Assembly: GCA_020881915.1 (NCBI GenBank)
Contig: JAJFPB010000012.1
Span: 310,001-374,000 of the forward strand
Direction of reading: 5' to 3'
DNA from: Paramyrothecium sp. XJ0827
Taxonomy: Eukaryota; Ascomycota; Sordariomycetes; Hypocreales; Stachybotryaceae
DNA: 64,000 nt
Part shown: positions 35,368-46,720 of the stretch, one piece after another
Numbering within the stretch: the first letter of the stretch is position 1
Layout: each line of letters starts with the position of its first letter
Position numbers and translations under genes: made by a program
Notes under the pieces: model-generated
Told to the model about the DNA's origin: nothing
What the model saw: the letters and a program-made list of their open reading frames with translations, nothing else
Databases searched by the model: none

Positions 35368-35980
35368 TATTATAACCTAATCTAAGGTTATAACTAAACT
35401 ATAAAATATTATATAATATAATATATAAATACTATACTAGTCTTAGGCTACTAGCCTTAAGATAAACTAGTTTCTATACTACTAGTATAACCTATAGGCC
35501 AGCCCTAATATATTAGCCTAAATTAAATATTAATATAAAAAGAAGAGCTAGAAGTAAGAAACTAGAAATAAAAGAATAAAAATAGGAAAAATATTTAATA
35601 AGAATAGGGATTTATATAGAAGAAGATTCCTATAAATAATAAAGAAGCTATAAAAAACCTACTAGTATAGATTAATAAATTATAGCTTTATTATAATCTA
35701 GTAAGAGCTATTAAATTATAACTAATAGGTAATCTAGTACTCTAGAGGCAGAGAACTATATATATAAATAGGAGGTTCTATATATTATATCTAGATTAGA
35801 ACCTACTAGCTATTAATAATATATAGTTCCTAAGATATCCTTTAACTAGCTTCTAGGGAAGAAGTCTTATAAACTAGTAATAAGTAATCTATTACTTTAA
35901 GAGGGAATCTTATTCCCTATATTAGATAATAAACTACAAAACCACCTACCCTGTACTTAGGTCCAGGCCCGGTTATTATA
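35368..35980 (+). repeat. 3' LTR of gypsy element B
   Basis: 613 bp, the same length as the 5' copy. Most differences are transitions. The last 50 bp (ACCACCTACCCTGTACTTAG...) are notably less mutated than the rest. Confidence 0.85.
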
Positions 35981-35985
35981 ATATA

Positions 35986-36154
35986 ATATGAGGGCTGCTA
36001 AATGTAGCTAAAGAAAAGGCAGATATACTAAAAGAAAAGATAAACTTAAGATTAAGTAATAATATCTAATTAAGATTAATTTATTTTAGTACTACTAATA
36101 TTAATTTAGGCCTTTTATAAACTAGATTAGTAATCTATAAAATATAATATAATA
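35986..36154 (-). repeat. Left LTR of element C, main part
   Basis: Its first 23 bp are at 19279-19301, cut off by element B. Alignment with the right LTR is continuous, e.g. AAACTTAAGATTAAGTAATA in both. Differences are nearly all C-T or G-A. Confidence 0.75.
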
Positions 36155-39100
36155 AGTACTACTTATATAAGAAGAAGATTACTATTCTTAGTAATATAAA
36201 AGAAAATTCTAATAGATTTATTTTAAATCTATTTCTATTTAGTATTTTAATTACTAATACTATTTTATTTAAAGATATTAGAGAAATTATTAGTAATTTT
36301 ATAATTACTACTTATTTTAGTTAGGATTAAGTTACCTCTACTAGGTATTAAATTCCTTTTATTTAGTACTAGAGTTATTAGTAGGTTATTAATATTAATT
36401 ATATAATATTTTTAACTAATTTACTATTTTATTTATATACTAGATCTCTTAGTAAGCTATTAGAATTTTACTACTAGGCTACTAGAACTAGATATAGTTA
36501 TAGTAATTCTACTTACTTTTATAAACTAAGCTTTAAATCTAATTTTAGTAATAATTACTTTAGATTTAATTATTTTAAGAATAATTTTATTAACTTTCTT
36601 ATTAGAAATACCCTATAGGGCCCTAGTAGTTATTATATTTATTTACTTTACTATTTTTATTACCTTATTTATATTAGCTTTAGCTTTAAGAAATTAGTTT
36701 ATAATTTATTTTTTTATTTTAGTAATTCTAGTATTAGTTTTATTAAGGGCCTTATATAAAGTTACTAATTTTATAATTATATATTCTAAGTTACTTAGAG
36801 CTTTTTTTACTATAATAATAGTACTAATTCCAGTTTTTATAGTAAAGGATCTAATTTATTAATTAATAATATCTTTATTATACTCTAGAATATATACTAG
36901 ATCTAGCTACTTAATATAACTAAGGTAACTAATTATAATTATATTTAATACTTTATATAGATCTATTATATAGGCTATAATTAAATTAATAGCTAATAGA
37001 AGTTTATTTATTTAGTAAATAAATATACTTTAATTAGTAATATATTTATTTTTTTACTAAGCTACTACTATATTCTTATATATATTTTTAAGATTTTAAA
37101 TAAGCTTAGTCTTAGAAATAGTTCTATTTTTTTTATATTATTTTTAGTATTAAAGATATATATTTAAATCTTATAATAAAATTATTTCTTAGTAGTATTT
37201 TAGTAACTAGATTCTATAATTAAGTAGCTATTTTTAATAAATTTAAGAGCTAAAGTAATAAAAATATTATTAATAGTTTATTCTTTCTTAGGACCTTCTT
37301 TTCTATTTATTTATATATATATTTAATTCTACTATTTCTTCTTATTTTCTAGTAACTTATTAATTATATTATTATTAAGTATTTATTTAAATACTTTTAC
37401 TTAGTACTATATTAATTTTACTATTAGTTTTATTTTTTTTACTTATTTCTTTTTATAATTAAAATTACTTTAAGAGATTACTAGAATAATCTTAAATAGA
37501 TCTTCTTTATTATTAATTTTAATTAGTTTTTTACTTTTCTTAATATTCTTTTAGCCTTACTTCTTAAGTATAGCTATATATTTAAATTAAATATATATAG
37601 AAATTACTATATATATAATAGTTCTATAGGTATTAAATATATTACTAAGTAAAATACCTTTAATCCTATTTCTTTTATACTTATTAATTAATAATTTAGT
37701 AATCTTAAGTTTAGTAACTTAAATATAAAAAATATTCTATTTAATACTAGATTTATTATTTACTAACTTCTAGTAATAGATTTAATTAGTAATAAAAATC
37801 TCTTTATTAAATATAATCTTATTACTAGCCTTTTTAAATTCTCTTATCTTAAAGTTAGGATTAATAAGAACTAATTAACTTAGAAATATTAATTATTTTA
37901 TATAATTAAATTATTTAATATTATTATAAAAAGTAATAAATATCTTTTTATTATTATTTTTAAAGAAATTATTATTCTTTACTTATTTTATAATTACTTT
38001 TATTTCTTAATATATAATAAAGAATTTATATAATTTAATTACTAAGTAGTTATAATTATTAAAAAGAAGTAAAATATTCTTAGAATTATTATTACCTTTA
38101 TTAGATTTATTTCTAGAGCTATTAAGATTATATTTCTTATTATTATTTTTATCTTTCTTATTATTAGTAGTACCTAATTAGTAATTATTTTAATTAATAT
38201 AATTTATTAAAGAATCTATTTTCTTTATTTCTTATAGTACTAGATCTAATATTAGTAAGTTATTTCTAGACTATAATATATATTTATTTATAATCTCTAT
38301 AATATTCTTATTTACTAATATATTAGATTTATTCTTATTAATATTAAGGAAGATTTAATTAAAAGAATTAAAGGGCTTAAATAGAACTAGTTTTATATTT
38401 ACCTTAAAGTACTTTAGATTTATAGTATTATTTATAACTATATTATTATTATTTTAGGAATTACTATAGTTAAATATATTCTTTATTATATTAAATAGGC
38501 TTTAGTTTCTATTTAGGATTAGTTCTACTATAGTAAATATAGATCTAATATTAATAATATTAAATCTATAAAGTAAAATAAGTACTTATATACTATTAGA
38601 TTTATATATATATAATTAGATTTATATATAGAGGTAGATTTATTTATAAGATAATAAATATATTTATAAATTATTAGATCTAATTATAGTAGTTATATAA
38701 AAATTTTAATAATAATATTAAAAAAAGATTTAATTTTTTATTTTAGTTATTAGTTATAAAATAATAAATTATAAGGAAATATTAAATTTAATAAATTTTA
38801 GTTATATTTACTATAAAAAAGATAGATTTAATATATAAAATATATATTATTTTTCTTTATATTACTTATTTATTAAAAATAAGTACTAGATTTATATATT
38901 CTTTAGTTATATATAGCTAATAATATATTTAAATTAAATCTTTATTTTAAAAAATATCTATTAACTTAGATTAATATTTTCTTTATATATCTAAATAAGA
39001 TTAAATATAGTTTTATTTATTTCTATTTTAGTAATCTAATTATTACTCTTAGCTATAAATTCTTTTTAGTAAATTAGGTATTTTATACTTTATTTCTAGC

Positions 39101-42100
39101 TATACTTAGTTTTATAATACTATATAATATATTTAATTTTCTATTAATTACTTTTATTTTATTTATTTACTTCTATTAATCTAGGTAGTAATTACTATTT
39201 ATTAAAAGAATTAGATCCTTATATTAGTTTCTATAGCTATATTACTAAGATTACTAAATAAATCTTCTATATATATAAAAAGTCTAGCTTAAATATTTAT
39301 AAATATATTTTCTAAAGAACTATATATAGTTTAGTTTTTATTAGTAATTATTTATACTTAGGTTTTCTAAATAAGTAATAACCCTTATAAAACTAAAGAT
39401 ATATAGTATTACTCTCTTATATATTAGAAGACTTATATTTTATATTATATTTAATTTTAGTTAATAAGGTTATAATATTAAGTAAATATTATATTTTCTA
39501 ATAGCTTACTTACTTAATTATTTTAATTATTTCTTCTATAAGTTTAATATTATTTTAGGTTAATTTAGTAAAAATATTTATAGCTAAGAGTAATTAGAAC
39601 CTTAGAACTAATTAATTTAGTAATTTTCTTATTAATTCTAATTTTATATTATTAAGATTATATTATAAAACTAGAAGTAAATTAATCTATAAAGTATTTA
39701 GATTTATTACTATATAATATTAAATTACTATTTCTATTATTTAATTCTTATATTCTAAGATTCTATTTATTTATAAGTAATAAGCTATTAATATAAGGAA
39801 TTTAGTTCCTAAGCTAATAAATAAAGTAATTTATAAAGTAAATATAAATTTAAAATCTTAGTTATTAATAATTTATTTTAAAATTCCCTAATCTTAAATT
39901 AATAAATACTAGAGAAGTATTATTACCTAATTCTTTACTTTATATATTAAATACTTTATTAAAAGTATTATTATTTTTAAGAATAGGTAATTAATTATAT
40001 ATAAGAAATCTAGTTTAATATAATTTATTATTTTCTAATATAACTTTATTAATTTTATTTCTAGTATATTAATTATAAAATCTATTACTATTATATAATA
40101 GGATTATAAAATAGCCTTAATTAATTAAAGCTCTTTTAAAGCTAATCTCCTATTTATTAAATTCTTTTAATATAAAAAGTAATAATTAATATAAATCTAG
40201 ATTAAGTAATTTATTTCTTTAAAGTATATTAATAATAGCTTAGATTTTATTTTAGTAATATTAAAGTAATATTTCTTATTATAAATAGTTATAAGTAATA
40301 ATAAAATTACTAAATTTAATATATAAAGTCTTAAAATACCTTAGTAATTCTTATAATATAATAATCTATTCTTTAATAGGGCCTAGGGCCTAATTAGGAT
40401 TTATACTTTATATTTTTATTATATAAGTTTCTAATTCTAAGTTTTATAGACTTAAATAGCTCTTATAATTTATATATACTAATAATCTATTTTATATTTA
40501 TTTAATATTACTTACTTTAGTACTAAATTTATTATAGCTTTTATTAATAAGTATATAAGGAAATTAATTTTAGCTTTAAGCTTATTAAATCTAGATTCTT
40601 ATATATTTTTATAAATAAGTTCCTTTATAAGTAATTTAAATAATATATTTAATATAATATTAAATATTCTAGGTATATAGAAAATATAGAGATTAAATTA
40701 TAAAAGATAGTTTATAATATTAATAAGCTTTATATTAATTTTATTAAGATCTAGTATTATAAGAGAAATATATATAAGAATATCCTTAGTAGTAATATAA
40801 TTAGTAATAATATTAATTATATATTAATTAAATTAAATTATTTTCTTAAGCTTATAAACTACTTATATTATTACTATAATCTTAGCTTCTATAGATCTAT
40901 AGTATTTCTTAATTTCTAAGATTAGTTTTAATATAAATAATATTAGCTATAGCTAAATTATAAAAATATCTTTTTTTAGTATACTAAAATTATTCTAGGT
41001 ACTTATAAGTTAAAATATAAATAAACTAAATCTATTTTTATATATAATAATTTTAAAGAATAATAGTTTAATTAAATTATAATATTAAAGAAAAAACTAA
41101 GTAATTAAAAAACTTTATATATCTTAAAATAAATTTAGCTTTACTTCTATTAATTTAAACTCTAGTTTCTATACTTACTTCTTTCTTACTAGTTTTAATA
41201 TCTCTATAAGTAATATCTCTACTTTCTAAATTAATTATAATAATATATTTTTCTATTACTAAAGTAGCTTAATATATATATTATATTAGGGAATATTTTA
41301 TTATAAGTATTTAGCTATTTTTATATAGGTTTTAAGTTCTAAGAGATTATTTAAGAAAATAAATTTCTAGAAGATCTAAATCTTATTATTAGTTTTAGTT
41401 ATTTTATTACTATTAATAAGAAATCTAAGTAGTTTTATTACTAAATATACTATAAAGGATTTTTTCTACTAATATATAGATTCTATTTTTATTTAAGATC
41501 TATAGTATATTATATAGGTATTTAAGGTAATTTTCCTTAGTATTAGAAAATATAATAATATTATTAATATAGATCTATATAAAGTATTAATACTTTAGGA
41601 AGATTTTATTTATAAATCTCTATATAAAGCTTAGTAAGTTATAGAATCTTATTAGTACTATATTAAATACTTTAAGTTCTTTATTAAATATAATAGTTAT
41701 TTTCTCTTTATATAATCTATACATAAGAAACTAATAAAAAAATCTTATTATATTAAATATTAAATAGAACTTTTTTTTATAAGTATTTAATATTATATTA
41801 AACTAATCTAGTAATAAATATATATTTAGAACTATAATATTATTTAGTAATTATAAATTAATAATAATTTAGCCCTTCTATTAACTATTTATAATATACT
41901 AAACTATAAATATAAAGTATATAATAGAAGTAAATTAATTTATATAATCTATTTTCTTTACTTAATATAATACTTTATAGATTTTATTTAGAACTTATTA
42001 ATTCTTAAGTTCTAGAGAATACTTTTAGATTATATAATATTAATTCTACTATTTATTAATAAGATTAATTATATTTTTATTTCTTTAGGTATTAGTACTA

Positions 42101-45100
42101 TATTTTTATTATAATAAATATTAAATTTATTTATTAATCTTATAAATACTAATATTATAAAGTAGTCTCTAGTAGCTATTTATATTTTAAATTAGTTTTT
42201 TTAGAAAAGTAGATCTTCTAAGTAATTAATTCTATAATTTAATATATTATAATTAACTTAAATTAGATTCTAATTTATTTCTTTTAAGTAATCTATTTCT
42301 TCTACTATTCTTATAGGTTCTTTACTATTTATTATATTAGTAATTAGGAATTTAGTATCTAAGGTAATATATTTTATTTAAGGTTTAAAAAAAGATATTT
42401 TAACTTATAAATTAATCTATATAATACTTCTTAGCTTCTTATTTTATTAAATAACTAGTTTTTTCTTAGAGTTATTTAAAACTAATAGTATTTTTATTAT
42501 TTTTAGTACTAATATAACTAATTCTATAATTTAAAATCTTAATTTTATTTTTATAATTAGTTTTAGCTTTTATATTTTCTAAATTACCTTCTTTTTATAT
42601 TAAAGTAATTACTACTTATTTATAAGATTTATTAAAGTATTTATATTTATATATATATAGAATTTAATATCTATAGTATTAAACTTAATAAGTACCTTTA
42701 TATATATTATTTAGGTTTTATTTAGGTTCTTATTAATATCTAGTTTTTTAATTACTTTAATAACTTTAGTATTAAATTAAGTAAAGAAGGCTATAGATTT
42801 AGGGAATTATATATAGTTTATTCTAGCTTAATATTAAGAAATATAATATTATTACTATTATTATAATCTAAAATAAAATAGGCTTTAATCTTAATATATT
42901 TATTTATAATAAGCTATTTATACTTAGTTTTAAAATTATTATTTAATTTATATAGGAATATATTATTAGTAAAATTAGTTTTTTCTAGAATAAATTTAAT
43001 ATATTATTTAGCTCTAATAGGTCTTTAATTTATATTTCTTTAGAAATATTACTAATTTTATTTATATAATTATTACTTATAGCTTTTATTTTATTATTTT
43101 TTCTTATAGAATTATTATTATAGAAGGTAATCTAACTTTCTAGCTTTTTACTATTAATTTTATTAATTATTTTTATAATCTAGAGATTAGTTTTAATAAT
43201 AAGATTATTAGTTCTATTCTTAATTAGATCCTTATTTCTACTAATATATATTCTTTTTATTTAATTTTACTTTATTCTTAAATAAATTTAATTAAATTCC
43301 TTATAAAGTATAATAAATTATTAATTATATTTAATACTTAGCTTTACTTTTTCTATAGAAAATAGCTATTATTAGTACTAAATAAGTAATATCTCTTTAA
43401 GTAATTACTATAGATTAATTAATATATAATTATAATAAAATATTCTCTACTAATTATAATTAATTTTTATTAATTAGATCTATAATTTAATATCTTAGAA
43501 AATAAGTTAGTTCTTATTATAATAAATTTATTTCTTTAAGAGATCTAATTTTATATTAGATTAGTAAAATCTAATATTTTTAAGCTTCTAGCTTAGTACC
43601 TAATTATTTTTCTTTACTACCCTTTAATATATTATATTTAGTAAAATACTAATAAGATTTAGTTAAAGCTAAAGTAAAATTATATTAAGTACTATATCTT
43701 ATAAATTAAGTAGTCTATAATTTAATAAAATTACTAACTATATTATTAGATCCTTTTATTACTTTATTATTTCTACTTTTAAATAAGCTAAAGTAATAAA
43801 TTATTTTAGTAAAATATATTATATTAGCTCTAGTTTTAAATATTCTATTAGTAAAAACTAAGCTAGATTTAAGAAACCCTATATTAAATATATATAAGGA
43901 TTATAATATTAGGGGTAGGGAATTAGGCTTATAGTATATTTATAGAGGTAAAATATAGAATATACTAAATATAAATAAAGATAATATTCTTATAACTAGC
44001 TAAATACTAAATATATTAGTTAATATAGAATTAGTTCTATAGGGTAAGAGGTTTTTAGTAGATTTATTATATATAATATTAGTAGTATTAATTCTAGTTT
44101 TAGTACCTTTTACTTTAATATTCCTAAAATAAAGAATATTTTAATAAATTAAATAATTATTCTTTATTATTTAGTAATAAAACTAAATAAATTAATAATA
44201 CTATTAAGCTTACTAAATATAACTTTAATTATATTAATAGAGAATAAAGAGTTATTAGTATCTTTAAAGTAATTAGTACTTATAGTACTAAAATTACTAA
44301 TTTTATTAATTAAGCTAAAGTAATTATAGCTTAGCTAATTAAAATTATATTAAAATAATCTAGAAATTAAATTATATAATTATAGTATTAAACTCTATAA
44401 TATCTTAAATAATTCTAAATTAGGGTACTAACTTATTATTAAATAAATCTTTATTAGTTCTATAAGCCCTATTATTTTACTTCTAAGGTAAATACTAATA
44501 ATTTTAAGATCTACCTTTAAATCTAATTTTATTATTAAAGTATATACTAAAAGAATATTAGCTTTCTTAATATTAATTTTAATAATATTTCTATTAATTA
44601 AATTAAAGAACTTAATTTTAAGAATAATTTATTAAGTTATTTTCTATATTATTATAATTATATCTAGATTAATAATATTCTAGTAAATTAGGTAGGATTT
44701 ATATCTAGATTTATTACTTTTAAGTATTCTCTTATTATTATAAGTAAATTAGGAAATTTCTATAAGATTCCCTTTAATTTAAATTAAAAAGAGTTTAATT
44801 CTTTTATAATTAAATTTAAGGTTCTTCTTTAGGAAATTAAGAAATTAATAAATAATCTTAAGTTCCTCTTCTATAAGGGATTCTAGTAGTATTATTATAC
44901 TTATTTTTCTTTTTATTAAAGCTAGTTATAAGCCTAATACTTCTTTCTCTTTATAAGATAAGTATTATAAGAATTATTATTTTAATTAAATTATTTTTAA
45001 TATTTATAATATCTAATTTATTTAATTTAATATTTAACTTAGTAAATATATTTATAAATTATATTATTTAGCTTAATTAAGAGTATAGTAATAAGCTATT

Positions 45101-45187
45101 AGTAATTTAGTAATTAAGTTATATTTAGCTTTATAGAAGCTAGATTAATTATTAGTTTATATAATAATAATAGTAATTACTACTACT
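36155..45187 (-). other. Interior of element C, no intact gene
   Basis: About 9 kb of RIP-saturated DNA without an open frame. Only the reverse-transcriptase motif near 41.55 kb is recognisable. The stretch 38550-39060 is almost pure A/T with TAGATTTATATATA-like repeats and looks non-coding. Confidence 0.55.
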
Positions 45188-45380
45188 TATTATACTTAAT
45201 TTTAGATATAATATAAGAATTACTAAATATAACTAAAGGAAAGGTAAATATATTAAAAGAAAAAGTAAACTTAAGATTAAGTAATAATATCTAGTTAAGA
45301 TTAATTTATTTTAGTGCTACTAATATTAATCTAGGCCTTTTATAGGCTAGATTTAGTAACCTATGAAATGTAGCATGACA
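45188..45380 (-). repeat. Right LTR of element C (193 bp)
   Basis: It runs from TATTATACTTAATTTTAG to GTAGCATGACA. Because the element points to the minus strand, this is its 5' LTR. The last 30 bp are less RIP-damaged than the left copy. Confidence 0.75.
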
Positions 45381-46019
45381 CTGATAGTATAGATTTATTA
45401 ATGTCTAAAGATAGGTTAAGCGGTGGGCGCAACAAGTGAGTGCTCTCTATTATCAGAATCCTAGCATCTGTAAATAGGTGAGAGCCGTTTGCACTAAATA
45501 ATAGCCGAGACGTCCTTCCAGTATTAAAGATTTGTAGGCATTGGCCGGTCATGGTATCCCAAAGCCAAACGGTCTTATTATGTGAGGCTGATGTAAGATG
45601 CTTCGTATCGCGCGAGAAGACTACTAAGTTAACCCTATAGCTATGGCCTTCAAGTGTCTGTAGGCATTAGCTAGTTGCAGTATCCTAAAGCCAAATAGTC
45701 TTATCCTACGAGGCTAATATAAGATACTTCGTATCTAGTAAGAAAACTGCCGATCTTATATAGTTACTATAGCCCTTAAGTATCTATAGGTATTAGCTAA
45801 TTATAGTATCCTAAAGCCAAATAGTTATATTATATAAGGCTAATATAAGATACTTTGTATTTAATAAGAATACTACTGAATCTACTATATAGGTATGGCC
45901 CTTAAGTATTTATAGGTATTAGCTAGTTATAGTATCTTAGATCTAAATAGTCTTATTAGCTAAGGCTAATATAAGATACTTTATATCTAGTAAGAAGACC
46001 ATGGACCCTTACAGTTATA
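45381..46019 (-). pseudogene. WD40-repeat region of a NACHT/WD40 NLR gene, truncated and RIP-mutated
   Basis: On the minus strand four tandem 126-bp (42-aa) units start at plus positions 45534, 45660, 45786 and 45912. The best preserved reads SRDTKHLTSASHNKTVWLWD followed by TMTGQCLQIF, the classic WD40 unit of fungal STAND/NLR proteins. The C-terminal flank (TGRTSRLLFSANGSHLFTDA ... PPLNLSLDINKSILSVS) runs into the CTGAT target duplication at 45381-45385 and continues in frame at 19278. The repeat next to the C-terminus is nearly intact; the three farther ones carry more and more TAG/TAA and Asp-to-Asn type changes. The gene breaks off at about 46019, where unrelated AT-rich DNA begins, so the NACHT and effector domains are missing. 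Confidence 0.8.
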
Positions 46020-46720
46020 GGAAATGTCGGCTACTAGATAATAATTAATTTTATATAGAAGAAAAAGGGATCCACTTGAAGGCAAGGGGTAGGTAATAAT
46101 TAAATCTTTAGTAGCTAATAATTAGCTAGAAAAATAGAAAGGAAATTTTCTAGATTTTCTAGAATTTTATTAGTAATATCTAAGAATATTAAAGAAATAA
46201 TCGTATTTTCTAAGAAATTTATTAGAATTATCTTAGATTTTTATTAATTAAATAAAATACTAGTAATAGATTTCTTGGGGTTAGTCTATAGTAGGAGGCA
46301 AACCGAACATTAGGTATTAAATTAGGGGTAAGAAGAAGTATATATATATTCTAAAACTAATAAGGGTTAAGTAGGTTCCTTCTACTATATATATACTTTT
46401 AACTATATATACTATACCTATATTCTAAAACCCTAAGTAGGTAGGGTATATAGCTATAGTATAAATTACTCTTATATTTAGATTTAGTCTTATACTCTCT
46501 ACATAGGATTAGATTATATTTAACTTCTCTATATAAAGCTATACCTATATTCTAGATCTTAAGATTAGCTAAGCTCTATTAGAGTATATCTATATTTAGT
46601 TCTATATTATTATTTAATTTACTACCTAAAGGTAAAGATATATCTATATTTAGGCTTAGTTTTATTCCTCTTTATATAGATTTAGGCTATACTTAGTTAG
46701 GCAAGCATGGTAGTTTTATT
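46020..46720. repeat. RIP-type AT-rich block, unassigned
   Basis: CpA/TpG-poor sequence with no frame and no recognisable motif. It starts abruptly at the WD40 truncation and ends near 46720, where normal composition returns. Probably the remnant of another repeat. Confidence 0.5.

Larger units (their letters stand above)
19302..35980 (+). mobile_element. Ty3/gypsy element B (RIP-saturated), inserted in the LTR of element C
   Basis: Two 613-bp LTRs (19302-19914 and 35368-35980) and the ATATA duplication (19297-19301, 35981-35985) delimit it. Removing the two later insertions leaves about 8.2 kb. Plus-strand coding relics include a Gag zinc knuckle at about 21047-21107 (YYNYNKKGYFT*EY, Cys and His mostly mutated), a reverse transcriptase at about 23450-23960 with IYLNNILIF (usual YLDDILIF) at about 23791-23830, and integrase up to 25562 (ISNRGTIFILKF; usual SDRG.FTSKF). 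The order matches family A throughout. Almost every CpA/CpG is TpA/TpG-derived, so there are dozens of stops and the element is dead. Confidence 0.85.
19279..45380 (-). mobile_element. LTR retroelement C (heavily RIP-mutated), host of the nested elements
   Basis: The boundaries are set by the CTGAT target duplication. The right LTR is 45188-45380. The left LTR is split: 19279-19301 plus 35986-36154, about 192-193 bp in all. The interior proper, 36155-45187, is about 9.0 kb and extremely AT-rich with almost no CpA or TpG. On the minus strand at about 41545-41582 a reverse-transcriptase motif reads IYINNIIIFS, i.e. (Y)VDD with both Asp codons turned to Asn by RIP. The residues after it (EN-LKYLYNILQIL-NRIY---EK) follow the Ty3/gypsy pattern rather than Ty1/copia, so I call it gypsy-like, tentatively. 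About 4-5 kb downstream of the RT could not be assigned and may hold RNase H, integrase or another decayed insertion. Confidence 0.7.

Noticed and set aside
36155..45187. Element C as a Ty1/copia retrotransposon, from the YVDD-type motif and short LTRs
   Set aside because: The residues after the motif (spacing to L-x2-L...IL-x2-L-x2-NRIY-x3-EK) follow the Ty3/gypsy pattern, and 9 kb is too long for copia. I left it as gypsy-like, tentative.
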